Assembly: GCA_001972305.1 (NCBI GenBank)
Contig: BDDD01000922.1
Coordinates: 62,001 to 126,000, forward strand
Origin: Cephalotus follicularis
Taxonomy: Eukaryota; Streptophyta; Magnoliopsida; Oxalidales; Cephalotaceae
Reading direction: 5' to 3'
DNA: 64,000 bases
Positions 10,294 through 23,050 of this stretch are shown piece by piece. The notes under the pieces were generated by a model. It had not been told where the DNA came from. It did not search any database and saw only the letters and a program-made list of their open reading frames with translations. Made by a program: the position numbers and the translations under genes. Within the stretch, counting starts at the first letter, position 1; every line of letters starts with the position of its first letter.

Positions 10294-11430
10294 CACTCAA
10301 CCTTTGACCAGAGTAAATTGATTATGGTATAGCTAAAACTTAGCTAATCAAAATACTCAAGTAAAGTAACAGTCATGCTATCCTCCCATCAAATAACATA
10401 TGCCTTGAAAAAGTCAACTAAACCAATAATCAGGTGGGACCCTAAAGTTTGGTTTGGAATCCAGTACGAAGGATAAATTTCATGGAACATCCCAAGATTC
10501 CGGTACGACCAACCTAATAGTCCTTCTCCTATCATCAGCATATATGCAGTGTTTCCCTCGTCATGCTTGGCTCCGATCGCGGTCTAGGGCACGGATAAGT
10601 GTCAGCATTATATGAAAGCCACGATGACTATAAATCTTGTAACACATTGCAACTATTGGTTGACCTCCTCGAAAAACTTTTCCCCAGTCCACTGACACCT
10701 GACCATGTTTTTTCAAGTCTGCAATGGACACAGATAGTATAGAGCCGGTCACCCAACCTACGGGAGTGACGATCCCTTGTTGCACCCTCCCTCACACTAG
10801 GACGTAGATTCCACAAGGGCCAAAAACAACCTGTTTGCTAGCTCCAGGAGCTGGGTAAGGAGGAAATCAAAGCCAGACAGTCACTACGCAATGTCAAGCG
10901 GCCACTCAGGTCTAAAGAACAACGCAGGTCACGTATGGCCTACTAGTCACCTGGTGACTATACACTACCGACATATATATGAATCAACTATTGACACATG
11001 TAGGTTTATCAAAAAAGGATTCCTATGGTGGGTCAGTTCAATGAACATAATCTTAGTATTCACCTCGTAATTACCCATAGGCTCTAGCCAGATGGCAATG
11101 AGATAATCCATCCTCCATTATGGGACTGCGAGCATAATCAAGGGAAGTCTATCCGGTTATACTTTTGCACTAAGACAGTGAACATACGACCTGAAACATT
11201 TGTCACAAGGAGTAAGGTAGTCATTCTCATTACACCTAAGCACAACATCCAACCCTTTTATGTGACGGGTGCCACGTGTGCTTTCAGTTTATCATTAAAC
11301 CAAGAAAACAATAGAAAGGTTGGGATATCACACATGGTATGCCTTAATTAATTGGAATTTGCACAAAGTAACATAAAATGAATCTTATATTGTATCTATA
11401 AAGTGATTTACATTTAGGCGATGTATATAA
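10294..11430 (-). mobile_element. Copia LTR fragment of family H (H3), minus strand
   Basis: Read in reverse it parallels 20990-21490 and the minus-strand copy at 26700-27440. Shared landmarks are 'tgacacgtatccttaccct' (21433) against its reverse near 10590, and the 'gtcatgcttggctccgat' block (10561 and 26746). The 'gggtcccacct' block at 21705 is matched near 10435. No coding sequence is seen. The right limit is unclear, somewhere between 11330 and 11450, and the left end is cut by the LTR of copia J. Confidence 0.6.
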
Positions 11431-11449
11431 AGGAGCGTTAGATTGTATA

Positions 11450-12388
11450 TAAAGTGAGTCACAGCGAGTCTCTTGTAGAAATTTGTAGATCAGAAGTTAT
11501 GGAGGCCAGCGATGGCGTGACCAGAGCTTTGGCAATGTCGCCAAAGCTCCAGCCAGATGGCCCTGTGATGAGTCATGGAGAGTCTCGACTAGAGACAAGT
11601 AGATCCGAGTTTTTGTGGCCCTGTGATGGCGTTGCAAGAGTTGCGGTGGTCAGGTGAGTTGACTCAGTGAGATAGACTCACCGCCGAATGTAGCTATCCA
11701 CTTTGAGGCATGTCATGGTGGGTCTTAGGTACAAGTGTAATGATCGGAGGTTTTGGGTACATATGATGGCACAGCCGGAACCACGGCGACGTGGCCGAAA
11801 CTCACTTAGTCTAACTCAGTCAGTTTCCATAGCCACCGGCTGTGCCTGTGCTATCCATGGAAATTCACGGAGAGTCAAAAATAGAAGGGTGTAGATTGAC
11901 AATTTTGGGGGGTCGGTGATGGCATGACGGGAGCTCCAGTGAGCTGGCCGGAATCCGAGCTCTTATGATGCATGGTTTCTGCTGCCATATCAGAGGGCAG
12001 TTCCAACGTGGCTATTTGTGGCTGGGAAGTGCGCTCCATCGGAGCAGTCGTGGTGTGGCATTTTTGCTACCATATTAGAGGAGCCAAAGCTTGGAGCTAG
12101 TATGGAAGTTCAAGCCACGTGAAGGAGGAGGTCAAAGATGGTAGAGCCTCCAACGTTGGTATGATTCCTATCCTTATATTTTTACCGCTTTGTATTTGTT
12201 TATGACGAATTGGATTCAGTTTTATGTTTACGTGCATGATTAGTTTGTTGGTTCGATTGAATATTAATCAGAGATCCTTGGCACATAGATTTTATTAGTA
12301 ATAGTTAGTATGTTCCTTGACTTGAAGTCTTGGATGTTTTCAAAATTAAAATTACACCTACTAGCATTCTAGGCCCAAAATCGGCCAT
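11450..12388 (+). mobile_element. 5' LTR (3' portion) of copia element K
   Basis: This stretch lies directly upstream of a perfect tRNA-iMet primer site at 12392, so it should be the end of a 5' LTR. It carries repeated 'gagtca' and 'gagtctcg' modules and 'ggccagcgatggcgtgacc' blocks that resemble 29870-30290 in LTR C2. Its 5' limit against H3 is not resolved. No frame looks like a gene; the open frames at 11454-11657 and 11703-11894 fall in these repeats. Confidence 0.5.
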
Positions 12389-12391
12389 CTG

Positions 12392-12404
12392 TGGTATCAG
12401 AGCC
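12392..12404 (+). promoter_or_regulatory. Primer-binding site of copia element K (tRNA-iMet)
   Basis: TGGTATCAGAGCC is complementary to the 3' end of plant initiator tRNA-Met, the usual primer for reverse transcription in these elements. It fixes the 5' LTR end a few bases upstream and the plus orientation of K. Confidence 0.85.
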
Positions 12405-14712
12405 TCCCATTTTAATTTCAATTGCACTTTAATTTCGGTTTTGGTGGATGTTTTGGAATGATTCATGTGTCTGAATTTCTGGTTTAACCCATCCTTTGGA
12501 TGTTTTATAAATGTGCAATTGGATTGCGTAGTGTGTTTGTGTATTGGTTGGACCAATTTGCGAACCAGTGTCGTAGATTGACTAGTGGACTGTTTTTGTG
12601 TCCGGAAGCGTGTATTGGGGGATTTTTTGTTGTGAAAAAATATAGGCTCCTAAGTACAACTACGAATCATTGACAAGGCCTTGGAAGATAATAGACTGGG
12701 TTTCAAGGTGTTACGAGTAGATGCGCGCAAAATGCACACGTGTAGAATTTTTCGCACATTGTATCCTACAGGAGTTTACCTATTGTCAGGCGGGCGGGCA
12801 ACAGAACTACTCCCTCCTGCATGGCTGTAGGTGAGCCGACATGGAAGCTGTGTGTTTTCAGTAGAAACTTGAAGCACCTAGATGCGTAGTTCGCTTGTGC
12901 AAGGCACACAACGCTCATAATTTCCTGCAGAGTTTTTAAGCTAGTTTTTGTGCTGGTTTTCTGCAGGATTCATGCGATATTTTCTATATAGCACCCTAGT
13001 GTGCAAGGCACATAGCTCACACGTGTCGAGCATGTGACACACTGGCATAGGCTGAACACCGTGAAGGTAGCGAGCGCGGGCAGCGCACACCTGTATTACG
13101 AGCATACAGCGAACGTATGCAGGCCAAGCAGAGTGCAAGTGCTGGGCACATGATGCACGTGCGGAACGTACAGTGCAAACGTGCAGGGCACATAGCGCAC
13201 ATGCATGTGCACGCGCACTATTTTTTGAAAAAGTTTTGAAAACTAAAATTATTTTTTCCTTAAACCAAGGGAAAACTAGGTTTTAATTAATCTAGTGAGA
13301 GTTTTACCGGAACAATTGTGCACTTGTTAAAATTATTTCAATTAGCCATTGAAAATTGAAATTGTTTGTGTTTATTTTATATTAGTTGTAGATTTTAAAT
13401 GTCTTATGCATGATGGTAGGCTAATGGACTTGGTCTAGCTTTTGGTTTCTTTTGTGGATGGTTTAAATTGCTATATTATCTTGTGCTTTATTTTGTCTAT
13501 AATAAGGTTTTCTGTGTGCACCATAATTCCTAATATTTTTAATTCTCTCTAGGATAAAATTCTCTTCTCCCCCATTTTTTATTCTTTTCTTTAATTTATT
13601 GGAAGTAATCAAAAGAGGAGAACCAAAGGAGCTTGGAGAGGGAGATCAAGGAAACTACAAGACCAAATGAACGCCATGTATGCATGGTGCATTTTTTAAT
13701 AAAGTAATTTTAAATAGTTCACCTAGGAGACCGAGTGATCACATTGGCTCATGTGATCACTTATAGTTTTACTCCCTAGCCAGGTCATTTTATTTCTATG
13801 TTGGACATAGGTTGCATGAGATGGATGGTCCAAACACGCCAAGCATGCTCAGCCGTAATTAATTTGAATTGGCGAAGATAACTAATGAATTAATTAATGG
13901 CTGGTAATTTTAAAACGTGAGACCCAAATACCTCCAAAGTTGAAATAATAAGTCCTAACACCAGGGACACAAGTTAGTGACCCGACGTGGCTTTCAATGA
14001 TTTTCTTTTAATGGCATGGACATATTGTGGACGGTTAGCTATAGCTAAGGTCCATAGTATGACCACTGCTATGCCCAGTGTGGTGCTAGGTACTACAAGG
14101 AAATGACTATGTTTTGGCACTTGGACAGGTACCCCTATGGGTGTTTCAAAACAAGTACATTTCTTTGAGGATTATGAGTATGGACTTATTCTGGCTCTAA
14201 TGGTTAGTCGAGCTACAGCCAAGACCATATTGAGCTGGGAGGCTAAATCTATGATTGAATCTTAGACAATGAGGATTGGACCCTGCGCAGTGTAAATTGG
14301 CTAGAGCTCCTACCCATCGCATGTATTGAGACCATTGTATACGGGTTGGAATCCAATCCCCACTAGGAGTTGGATGTCCCGAATACCACATGGGGGTGTA
14401 AAATATGATTAGGATAGTGGGAGGAACCATAAACACTAAAGACCAAGTGTTATGGTAGTCACATAAAATCTAGAGTAGATGCTAACTCTTACTTTTAGTT
14501 TCCTTATCTTAGGTTGCTAGAAATGGCTATAATCACTCTATTCTTGAGACAAATTAATTCAAAGGGCCTTGCTTTCTCAATTTGGCAAAGTACGCTAGAG
14601 AGGCAATCGGTACTAGGTACTGATACCTCACCTAAAGTCTTGACCATGATGGCTATGTGGCGTGAAGTCATGATGGTGGCATAGTGCCTCGTAGTAGTAG
14701 GCACGGTGCTTG
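12405..14712 (+). other. Untranslated leader and gag start region of copia K
   Basis: No supported reading frame exists in these 2.3 kb. The stretch between the primer site and the gag remnant is consistent with the long leader of some plant copia elements. It contains an imperfect repeat (12893-13216) and blocks such as 'gaccgagtgatcac' near 13730. The last 200 bp before the solo LTR at 14718 may be the beginning of gag, but I could not identify a gag motif there. Confidence 0.5.
12893..13216. repeat. Imperfect repeat of GTGCARGGCACATAGCGCAC
   Basis: Four or more related units, near 12897, 12999, 13138 and 13174, share the pattern 'gtgcagggcacatagcgcac'. The inner part, GTGC...GCAC, is dyad-symmetric, so each unit could form a small hairpin. 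The surrounding bases are also rich in GTGC/GCAC. Confidence 0.7.
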
Positions 14713-14717
14713 ACTAT

Positions 14718-17396
14718 TGTAACACCCGATATTTTCCTAATTGTAATATTTTGTTTTGAGATGTAATCTTAAACTTGAATTAATGAGAATGTTGAAATTT
14801 CAAACTCAAAAGATGTCTCCAAAAGCTAAATATTGATTTGGGAAAGAAATGTGTGAGTTAAACTTGAAAACGGCGCAGTTTTGGAAGAAACGCGTCGATG
14901 TCTTTGGAAAGATGTCGACGCCTATGGGAACCGAGGTACACGTGAATGCATGGGCATGCATGTCGATATAGAGAGAAGGCATCGACAGCTTCTGGTGAAA
15001 AAGGAAAAGACATCGACGTCTAAGGAAAGACGTCGACGCCTTGGTAAGAACATTTGTCACGTTATACACTGACAGAGTAACATGCAATGGGGGATCTTTG
15101 AGGCATTATCCAGACGCCTTAACATGCACAATGCGACGTGTTGGTCATGCTGGTGTGCTTCCAGGCATGCTCAAAATGTGCCTCTCACCTGTTGCATGAA
15201 AGGGAATATACCATCTTCACCTGCAACCTACATAAAAGAGAAGGGAATGAGCCCAAACCAGAGAGTGAAGAGGGTGAGCACGGGAATCTGTGGGTATCTG
15301 TGGAACAAGAGAAGAGGGGAGGGTTTCTACCATAATAAAACACCTCTTCCCCCACATATCTCTCTCTCTCTCGTTTAAAACACCAAAGGAAACAAAGTGA
15401 GGGAAAACAGTGAGTGGAGAAAGAGAGAAACACCACTGTTGGGCTTGGCTGGAGCTTGGAGACTTGGAGCTCGTGGATTGCAGATGCTGAGAGGAACTTG
15501 GGGCTGCTGTAACCAGTTTGGAACATTCTGGATACGGAGTGAACAATGCATGTATGTGATTTCGTTTATGTATGGATGATTTTGATGATGGCCTGCTGTG
15601 TTAAAACTATGGAGAAAACATTATGGGTTGGATAAACGTCGACGTCTACCAGAAGACGTCGATGTCTTCGTGTTCGTATGGAAAAGACATCGATGTTTGA
15701 GTAAAAGCATCGACGCCTTTTCTGGATAATCTTAGAACTGTAATGCTTATTGAAGATGGAAAATTAGCCACTTGGGATTTCATGTTTGATTGCGAATTGA
15801 CGTTCTGGTTACATACTATGATAACCAGTAGCTTTTCCTACGCCTTGAGAGGTTAAACTTCACTTATATGAGGATTTAGAGATTGGATTCTACCCTCTAG
15901 AATCCAGACTCGCGCACTGATACCTTCTTGTATCATAAAGACATCGATGTCTTTAGAAAGACATCGACGTCTTTTATCCAAAAATGCTTGGGAATAACTG
16001 TACATAGGATCGACGCCTTAGGGTAAAGACGTCGACGCCTTAAAGATAGACATCGACGCATATCCCCCTGTGCAAAGGAATTTCACTCGAATGGGACCTG
16101 CTAGACCCAAAACGACTCTAGAAACGATCATAGATGCATTCTGAGCATATGTTTGCATTATTATTGTGAATTGCATTATGGTTGATTTCTAAAAAGTGTT
16201 AACATTTTGGAAAGCTCGTATGATTATTATAATCATTTTGTACGAAATTTTATATTTGTCAATATATGATTTTATATATTTTCGGAATGATCGGGAAAGT
16301 ATTTTCCAATGACGGAGAAATGTTTTAAAGGACTGATTATGAAATCAAATGTGTTGTGCGAAAATGTATATTTGTCAACATATGAATTTATATATTTTCG
16401 AAATGATTGGGGAAGTATTTCCAATGACGGAGAAATATTTTGAAAGATTGATTATACAATCAAATGTATTGTTTTAAGTTTTATAACTTATCACAACTTG
16501 TGAACGGAGTAATATATTTTGAAAAAATATATGTGATCAAGTAATTATATTTTATTGCGTGACTTGTACTGTGCAATGCTTGTGGTTGTTGATTATTAGC
16601 CGCGGTGCTAATAACTTGTTGATTACTTAGCCGCTGTGTTAGTAACTTGCTGTTGGTTTAGCCACTGCACTAAACAACATACGGAGGACTTGCTCCAAAA
16701 CCGTTCGCAAACGGGGATGGGGTAAGAATGCATGACGTTGGGGCCAGGAGGTGGTGACGGTTATGACGACTTGTTTGTCTCGTTCCTTTTAGGACATACT
16801 TATTGCTTGTGTTGATATAACTTATGAGGTTATACTTGTATTGTGAACATGCATATATTTTATATGTATATACGGAGATTGATCTATTGTGAAAAATTAC
16901 ATGTCATATTGCATCATAATGCATTCATTCATGATACTCATTATCATATGGGTCGAACTGTATTTATGAGTTTTTCACTTAGCCGAGTGAGGACAAAGGC
17001 TAACCCCCTACTGTAACAGATTGATGGAGTGGGTTTGATATGGAGCATGCAAGGAGACCTAAGGAGGAGACCAAGTTGTTTCTCTTATTTTTATGTATTG
17101 GGTTAATGGACATTGGTCATGTTAAATTGGATTATTGTAACATGATTTATTTTCATCTCGTATTGTATTTTCACGCTCTGTTTTTGGGCGATCGACAATG
17201 AGGTTGGGTTTTATTATAAACATGTTGGGCATCACGTAGTATGGGATGCGTGATGTATGTTTAATTCAGCTTTTACATGAATACTTCCGCTATCGAGAAA
17301 TTTATTTATTGGTAAATTTGCATGAGCTGGATTATATTATGTTGATTGCCTTACCACTTTATATGTTGTCTTTAAAATGGAAAACGGGGTGTGACA
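14718..17396 (+). mobile_element. Solo LTR A' (chromovirus family A), ACTAT duplication
   Basis: It starts TGTAACACCCG and ends GGGGTGTGACA, 2679 bp, with perfect ACTAT copies at 14713-14717 and 17397-17401. It is the only full-length LTR of family A in the window. Its first 280 bp match 38073-38347 and its last 260 bp match 33222-33484, which shows what both LTRs of element A have lost. Conserved 3' blocks are 'gccgagtgaggacaaagg' (16982), 'tttttgggcgatcgacaatg' (17183) and 'cacgtagtatgggatgcg' (17233). No internal sequence follows, so it is a solo LTR, inserted in the gag region of copia K. Confidence 0.93.
14890..16060. repeat. GACGTCGACGCC-type arrays in solo LTR A' (three blocks)
   Basis: Blocks lie at 14890-15041 (six units), 15635-15718 (four) and 15940-16060 (five). 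The consensus is 'RACGTCGACGYC', with frequent ATCGAC and GTCGAT variants. The units are separated by A-rich spacers of about 8-30 bp. Confidence 0.87.
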
Positions 17397-17401
17397 ACTA
17401 T

Positions 17402-18330
17402 AGAGCCAACGCGAGAATATGGAGAGCCGCTTCGAAATACTTCTGTAGGAGTTGTATGGCGCATAGACTAGGTCTATGAGGTTCAACTAATCTTGATAGC
17501 TCTTGAGATGAGATTAACTGAGGGAGCTCTAGTCCACTAGGGTTGACTGAAGATGAGTGATTTAATTGAGCTATGAGCGCAGTAGAATTACATCATGGAC
17601 CTCATAGTGACGTCCCTTCCTTGGACATTTCACAGTCATGTGAGTACCACCATATGAGTAAATAGGAGTTCACCCTATCGAAGCTAGTTTTTATGCTAGG
17701 GATTGCGAAAACCAACTTTGACCCTAAAAGTCGAAGGTCCCAATTTCTTGAAATCTTTCTCTTCTCGGACAGCCTGATTAGGTGGTGTTGTGCCTTCCCA
17801 CTCGCTAGGGAGGCCATAGCTATGGTTTGTCGAGCCAAAGCTAAGAAGTAAAAGAAGAAGGCTAAGACGCTTGGAGCGTGAGGGATAATTGTCAGAGATT
17901 GAATGAGAAATTTTTTTTGAGGACCAAACCTCCTTCCTCTGTGCCATGAAGGGGTATTGGAAAAGGGAATTTCGAGTCTTCATTGCTTCCACTTCTACTG
18001 ATCCACCTCAAGGAGGTGCCTCGGGACCTTGGAGGTACTACACGGCTAAGAGCTGATAAAGAAGTGGATCTACGATTTTTTGCATGGGATCTAGGATCAC
18101 TACAGAAGCTATAATGTTTTATGAATTGTTGGTGTATGACGTATTTGTTAAACTTGGACCTAGTGGTTATATAGTAGAAAACTTATAAGTGTTTACTCAC
18201 TTATACTGAATGGGCTAAGAGCTCGATTTTGAGAACAATGATTGTTCTTTTTTTTAGTATATAATGGGATTCTTCTTAATTGTGCAAATGTTTTAAACAA
18301 AAATCTATAACAATTCAGCAAAGAACTTAT
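17402..18330 (+). pseudogene. Copia element K: gag C-terminus and protease region, degraded
   Basis: The plus strand carries broken fragments of copia gag: a SLPWTF motif near 17615 that fits the conserved SLP of UBN2-type gag, a lysine-rich linker near 17835-17870 and a decayed zinc knuckle (CAMKGYWKREF) near 17940. Stops and frameshifts are frequent. The following 350 bp should hold the protease, but no DSG or DTG motif is recognisable. The fragment resumes exactly after the ACTAT duplication of solo LTR A'. Confidence 0.6.
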
Positions 18331-19054
18331 TAAAGACAAAGAGAAAAGATGGTGGACTTACTAGGTCTTATGCACACCGATATCTATGGATAGAAATCGG
18401 TTAATCTATGAATCAGAGTGATTTCTACTTCGTATCTATACAAGGTATAGTTGTATGTTTCTCTAGTGACACAAGTCAAATTTCTTATAGGAATTTAGAC
18501 TAGAAGTACAGGAATAGAGATGTAAGACTGTTAAAACACTTCATTGGATCGAGGAGACAAATACCTAACTGGCAAATTCCAAGGTTATTTTAGAGATATC
18601 GGAATTCTCTTTGAATGGACCTTTCCAGGAACACTGTATTCTAACGGTGTGTCAAATGAAAAGTGGAACCGAAGCTCGTTGGACATTGTTCGGTACATAT
18701 TGTCATTTACTGAGCTCCCAACCTCATTTTTGGGATTATACACTGGAAGCAGTGACATACACACTAAACAAGATTCCTTAAGGATCCTTGCCCTCTATTT
18801 TATACGAGGTATAGAAAAAGAGGAAACTCAACCGAAATGAGGTTTAGAATTGTCTAGCTTTTGTAAATAGGATGGATCCTAGTAAGCTAGAGGCGCGGTT
18901 AGACCTTTGTTGGTTTGCGGAGTGTCCTAAGGAAATTGAAGGATACTATTTCTACCTTCCTAAAAAATACAAGGTATTTGTTACATGTAATGTTGTGATC
19001 CTAGAGAGGGAGAACCATTTCCAAGGAAGCAGTGGAAGTAAAGTGGAACTCTAG
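18331..19054 (+). pseudogene. Copia element K: integrase
   Basis: Integrase motifs lie in broken frames on the plus strand. LLGLMHTDIYG near 18358 matches the LLxLIHTD motif that starts the catalytic core. EWTFPGTLYSNGVSNEKWNR near 18608 corresponds to the PGTPQLNGVSERRNR block with the catalytic Glu. DIVRYILSFTELPTSF follows. At 18872-19054, GYYFYLPKKYKVFVTCNVVI matches the integrase C-terminal region of copia pol. Parts of the core between the first two motifs are unreadable. The protein would have joined cDNA to the genome; this copy is dead. Confidence 0.82.
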
Positions 19055-20590
19055 GAGTTACCACAGGTAGAAACCATAAAAGATTTAAAGGACTTAGATA
19101 TTGGATACTTTATAGACACAATTGAGATTAGATCTTAGTCAGGCACTCCTCTGGTGAGGAATTCAGGCAGGATTTGATCAGTACTTGAGAGAAATGGTTT
19201 TCTCATTAGGGATATTGGTAAATTCAGTGTTATCAAGGATTGTCAGCTATTAGAATACAGTGCAAGGCACTGAATTCGAGGCTTGGCTAGGAGTCATGAA
19301 ATCCTAAATCAAATTAGTAATGAAGGAGTGTAGACGACATGGCGTCGGGTATACTAGAAACCTTCTCACTGATGGATGTGCTCAAATTCATTAGGATTTT
19401 GCTTGCTATTGCCATTTGTCTTGGTTATGACATTAGGTGAATGGATGTCTTAATCCAAGGGATTTACATCCAATGAGTTTTGCACGTAGTGTGCGGTCTT
19501 GAAAAGTAGTTATGACCTTAAGCAAGCATCTCATAGTTGAATCATGGATTCTAATGAAGCAGTCAATTCTTTGACTTCTTTAAGAACATGGATGAGCCAT
19601 GTGTCTAAAAAACTAAAACAGGACGTAACATAATTCTGGGTATGTACCAGGAGTTGCATCATACCAATTATAAACATCATAGGTGTGTGATTCGTTGGGG
19701 TGGAATGTTGAGGATTTCTCCATTAGGATTTGGGAAAATCTACCTATATGTACTGGGCATGTAGATCTTTAGGGAGGATCTGATAGACTTTTGGGCTTTC
19801 CCAAAACTAGTACATCAGCATAGTGCTGAATTTATTCAACATGGAGAATTCCATTTTTTTCCCCATGGAATTCAATTTTCTACTAGAGGTGTTCTTGGAA
19901 AAAACATGTGGACCAGATCCATTAAGCGAGGCTGAAGGATCGGTCTTGTATACAATGTTGAGTACTATGCCTGATATTGTGCTTTCGATGAACCGCTATC
20001 AGTCCAATTCTGGTTTGGATACTGGAATGTGGTCAAGTGAATCTTGAAACAACTTAGAGGTAGTAAGGATGCCTTCTTGGACTACGATGAAATGAGTTGA
20101 TTGTAATTGGGGATCTTGATAAAGCCCACTTTTATTTGTGATGAGGATAATCACAAATAGTCTCGAGATAAGTTTATAAACTAAAAGGGGTGAAAAGAGC
20201 TTTTGGAGCTCGCAGCAAGAATCCATGATGGATTTAGTAGCTAAAGCCTATGCATAGAAAACCAAGTTGCTGCAAAGGATGTTGTTTGGATGCAGTAGTT
20301 CTTGGAGGAACTTAGGTTGTTCCATGCTTCAATAGTCTAGTAGTTCTTTAGTGCGACTACGATGGAGGCCAATGCACAGGCCAAGAAACCATGGTCTCAC
20401 TTGCCATCCAAACACATTCAACAGTGCTATCCGTTGATCTTAGAGATCATGGATAGGGGAGATTTTTAACTTGAGATTATCATCTTAAAGGTGGAGATAG
20501 AAGATCCACTGACCAAAGCTCTCCATTGATTGAGTTTTGAGAATCATCGTAGGGCGATAGACTCGAATTATAAATCCTCGTGATTTAAGG
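19055..20590 (+). pseudogene. Copia element K: reverse transcriptase and RNase H, degraded
   Basis: Only scattered motifs survive. A stretch near 19440 (GGATGTC...) corresponds to the MDVKTAFLNG block of copia RT. A block near 19540 corresponds to the SWN/RFD region, followed by MDEPCV at about 19587. Near 20055 is a stretch like the 'YLRRTKDAFLVYGG' region. RNase H is suggested by motifs around 20215-20520, ending just before the polypurine tract. No frame exceeds about 75 codons in the right register. The order of motifs and the 3' polypurine tract make the identification reasonable despite the decay. Confidence 0.65.
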
Positions 20591-20603
20591 CCAAGTGGGA
20601 GAT
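20591..20603 (+). promoter_or_regulatory. Polypurine tract of copia element K
   Basis: 'ccaagtgggagat' precedes the 3' LTR start TGTTAGAGATGG. An AAGTGGGAGATTGTT junction is typical for copia elements and marks where plus-strand DNA synthesis starts. Confidence 0.8.
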
Positions 20604-22004
20604 TGTTAGAGATGGTGACCCATCAAGCCACTATGTGGATGGACATAGTCATTTTTATCTCTGGGTTAAAACAGTCTTATTCCATTTATGTGATATGTGC
20701 ATACTTTATTTTATACTGGCAAGCCGTATATGTTTTATCGCATCATCGAAATAGTTTAAATTTATTATATTCTTACACATATGGTGCCCTGTCACATAAA
20801 TGGTTAGATGTTGGGCCTGGGGCTATGAGAACGACTACCTTACTCTCTGTGACAAAACTGTTCCAAGCCGTAGGTTCACTTTCTTGGAACATTGGTGAAC
20901 TAGATAGACTTGCCGCATTGGGCTTGCTTCCGAGTGCAAGGAAAGTGGAGTATATCAATGCCACTTGGGGAGGGCTTTAAAGCTAATACGGGATGCGTGT
21001 TGGGAGCCCACCATAGGAATGCTATTTGAATGGTCGCTAATCTTGTGTCAGTAGCAATTCCTATCTGTGGCGGTAGTGTATAGGTGCCAAGCCCCTAGCA
21101 AGACCTTAGGGAACTTGTCTGATCCTTAGACCTAAGCTGCTGCTCTACGTTATGCAGAGGAAGTTTTGCTTTGATCTTCGCCCTACCAAGTCCATACGCT
21201 AGGTTGGCAAACAGGCAGTCTTTGGCTCTTACCGAATCTGTATGAATGTAGGTGAGTCTGAAAATGGAATCGTCACACCTGTAGCGAGGGTAATAGGCTC
21301 TATGATATCAGTATTCATTACGGTCTTAAAATACGTGCGTAGGTTACAGGGACTGGAAACAGGGTTTCCGAGAAAAGTCTACCAATAGTCATTGTGAGTT
21401 TACGGATGTATAATCACTGGGGAAAACTAAGGTTGACACGTATCCTTACCCTATGCCACGAGTGAATCAGAGGATGACGAGGGATTATAGCACACGATAA
21501 CCGTTCGACAGGAGAAAGTACTGAATGTATAGGAAACGGACATATTTTGCGAGAAATTAATCTAGGATTAATTTCCACCCGTGGAATATGTTGGACATGA
21601 TTTTAGGGTTGTGAAAACAGTCAAGGATTATCTTCGGTAATTTTACCTTTGCGCAGGGTGCTGCGCTAATTTACTGACGTTACCAATTTTATTTTGGTTT
21701 TTCGGGTCCCACCTAATTATTGGAAAAGTGACGTGTGTTGGACACGTGTCACTTGGTGGGAAATCTAGTTTTCAACTAGTATATGTTAATTTGACATTGG
21801 TGGGGTACTTGGCACCACATGGATGTGGTCACTTGTACTTTATCCTACTTGATGCCTTATTGATATTTCAAGAGTAGTTAAAAGTAAAGAATAACGAAAG
21901 AGGCACACACTTAGCGCTGGGTTCTTAAAAAGAAAGAAAAAAGAGAGGGATAGGCGCGAGGGGTGAGTTTTTGCTGAAAGAGAAAAAGAGAGACAAAGCC
22001 GCAA
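20604..22004 (+). mobile_element. Copia element K: 3' LTR (family H1), cut by element I
   Basis: It begins TGTTAGAGATGGTGACCC, matching the start of the minus-strand copy H2 (TGTTAGATAGGATGACCC, at 27651 reversed). The middle part matches H2 and H3. It ends at 22004 against the LTR of chromovirus I, so its own 3' end and target duplication are not visible. The open frames 20603-20980 and 20773-20964 fall inside the LTR and are not supported as genes. Confidence 0.75.
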
Positions 22005-22867
22005 TGTCACACCCTGAACAATGAGGAGGACCCCACAGTCTGATACGTGGCATGTCGTCCATACAAACCATTCTCATTACCCCAAACATGAAATAATTTA
22101 AAACTTTAGATTAATTCAGAACAATGCAAGCGGAATAATCAATCAATGTATATAGCACATGGATACTCATTCATAAACATCAATGTTTCATATTACAGCT
22201 CTGCTACAAGCTGGCAGGTCAAATATAGTAATTACAACATCCCTTTTCATTATACAAGGTAGGATGTACAGAAATGGTACGATGACAAAGCTCCACTTAG
22301 CAATATCACCCATCGGGAAATTGTGATGCATCACCTGGACCTGGCCCATTCAAAGAATGGATCAACAACCCATGGTTGTGTAGGAACTACTGTATGCAGA
22401 GTATGAGGATGCATAAAATGCGAGATGCACTATGCAATAATACTTATATTGAGAGAGTCATCATCCACAACATTCCATAACCATAACAATTATGATTTCA
22501 TCATGATTCAGCGTCCATATCATTCCAAAAATCATCATAGGCACATATGAGCTCTCCTCGACCTCCTCTATTGAGGTAATAGACCACCGATCCTTCCATA
22601 ACCATCAGTATCATTGTAAGATACGTATAAACTCTCCTCGGCCTCCTCTACCGAGGTAGAGCGGACTAGGCACTCATGGTGTCCTAGGCAAAGAAAAATA
22701 CCTTACTGGCAGACTGCCGTGACATTTATAAATGGAGCAAAGAAGATGAATATTCACCCGGTCAAACCATCCTTAACGATTGTCTCTATAGGACACCAAT
22801 CACAGTACAATCTCAATGATTAACCATATATATACATATAACCATTCTTAATCAATAGCCCTTGCGG

Positions 22868-23050
22868 TCATCTTAGTTACTGACCTTTACAGTTATCTCA
22901 TTAGGTGACTTTTACGGTCATCTCAATCAGTGGTGACCTCTGTGGTCATCTCCATTGGTGGTGACCTTTTCGGTGATCTCTATCGGTCGTGACCTATACA
23001 GTCATCTCAGTTGTGGGTACCTGTATGGTCATCTCAGTTGGTGACCTCTA
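22868..23050. repeat. Minisatellite, unit about 27-30 bp, in LTR of element I
   Basis: Roughly seven imperfect copies of 'ggtgacctttacggtcatctcaatc' occur with variable third positions. The sequences 'gtgacc' and 'ggtcatctc' are the most conserved parts. Confidence 0.85.

Noticed and set aside
12392-12404. tRNA genes at the TGGTATCAGAGCC sites
   Set aside because: Only the short complement of the tRNA 3' end is present, without a cloverleaf; these are primer-binding sites.
15185-15546. Overlapping frames of about 110 codons on the minus strand
   Set aside because: They fall in solo LTR A', over a CT/GA-rich leader, and match no motif.
20603-20980. 125-codon plus-strand frame
   Set aside because: It starts at the LTR border of copia K and lies within the LTR; not supported as a gene.
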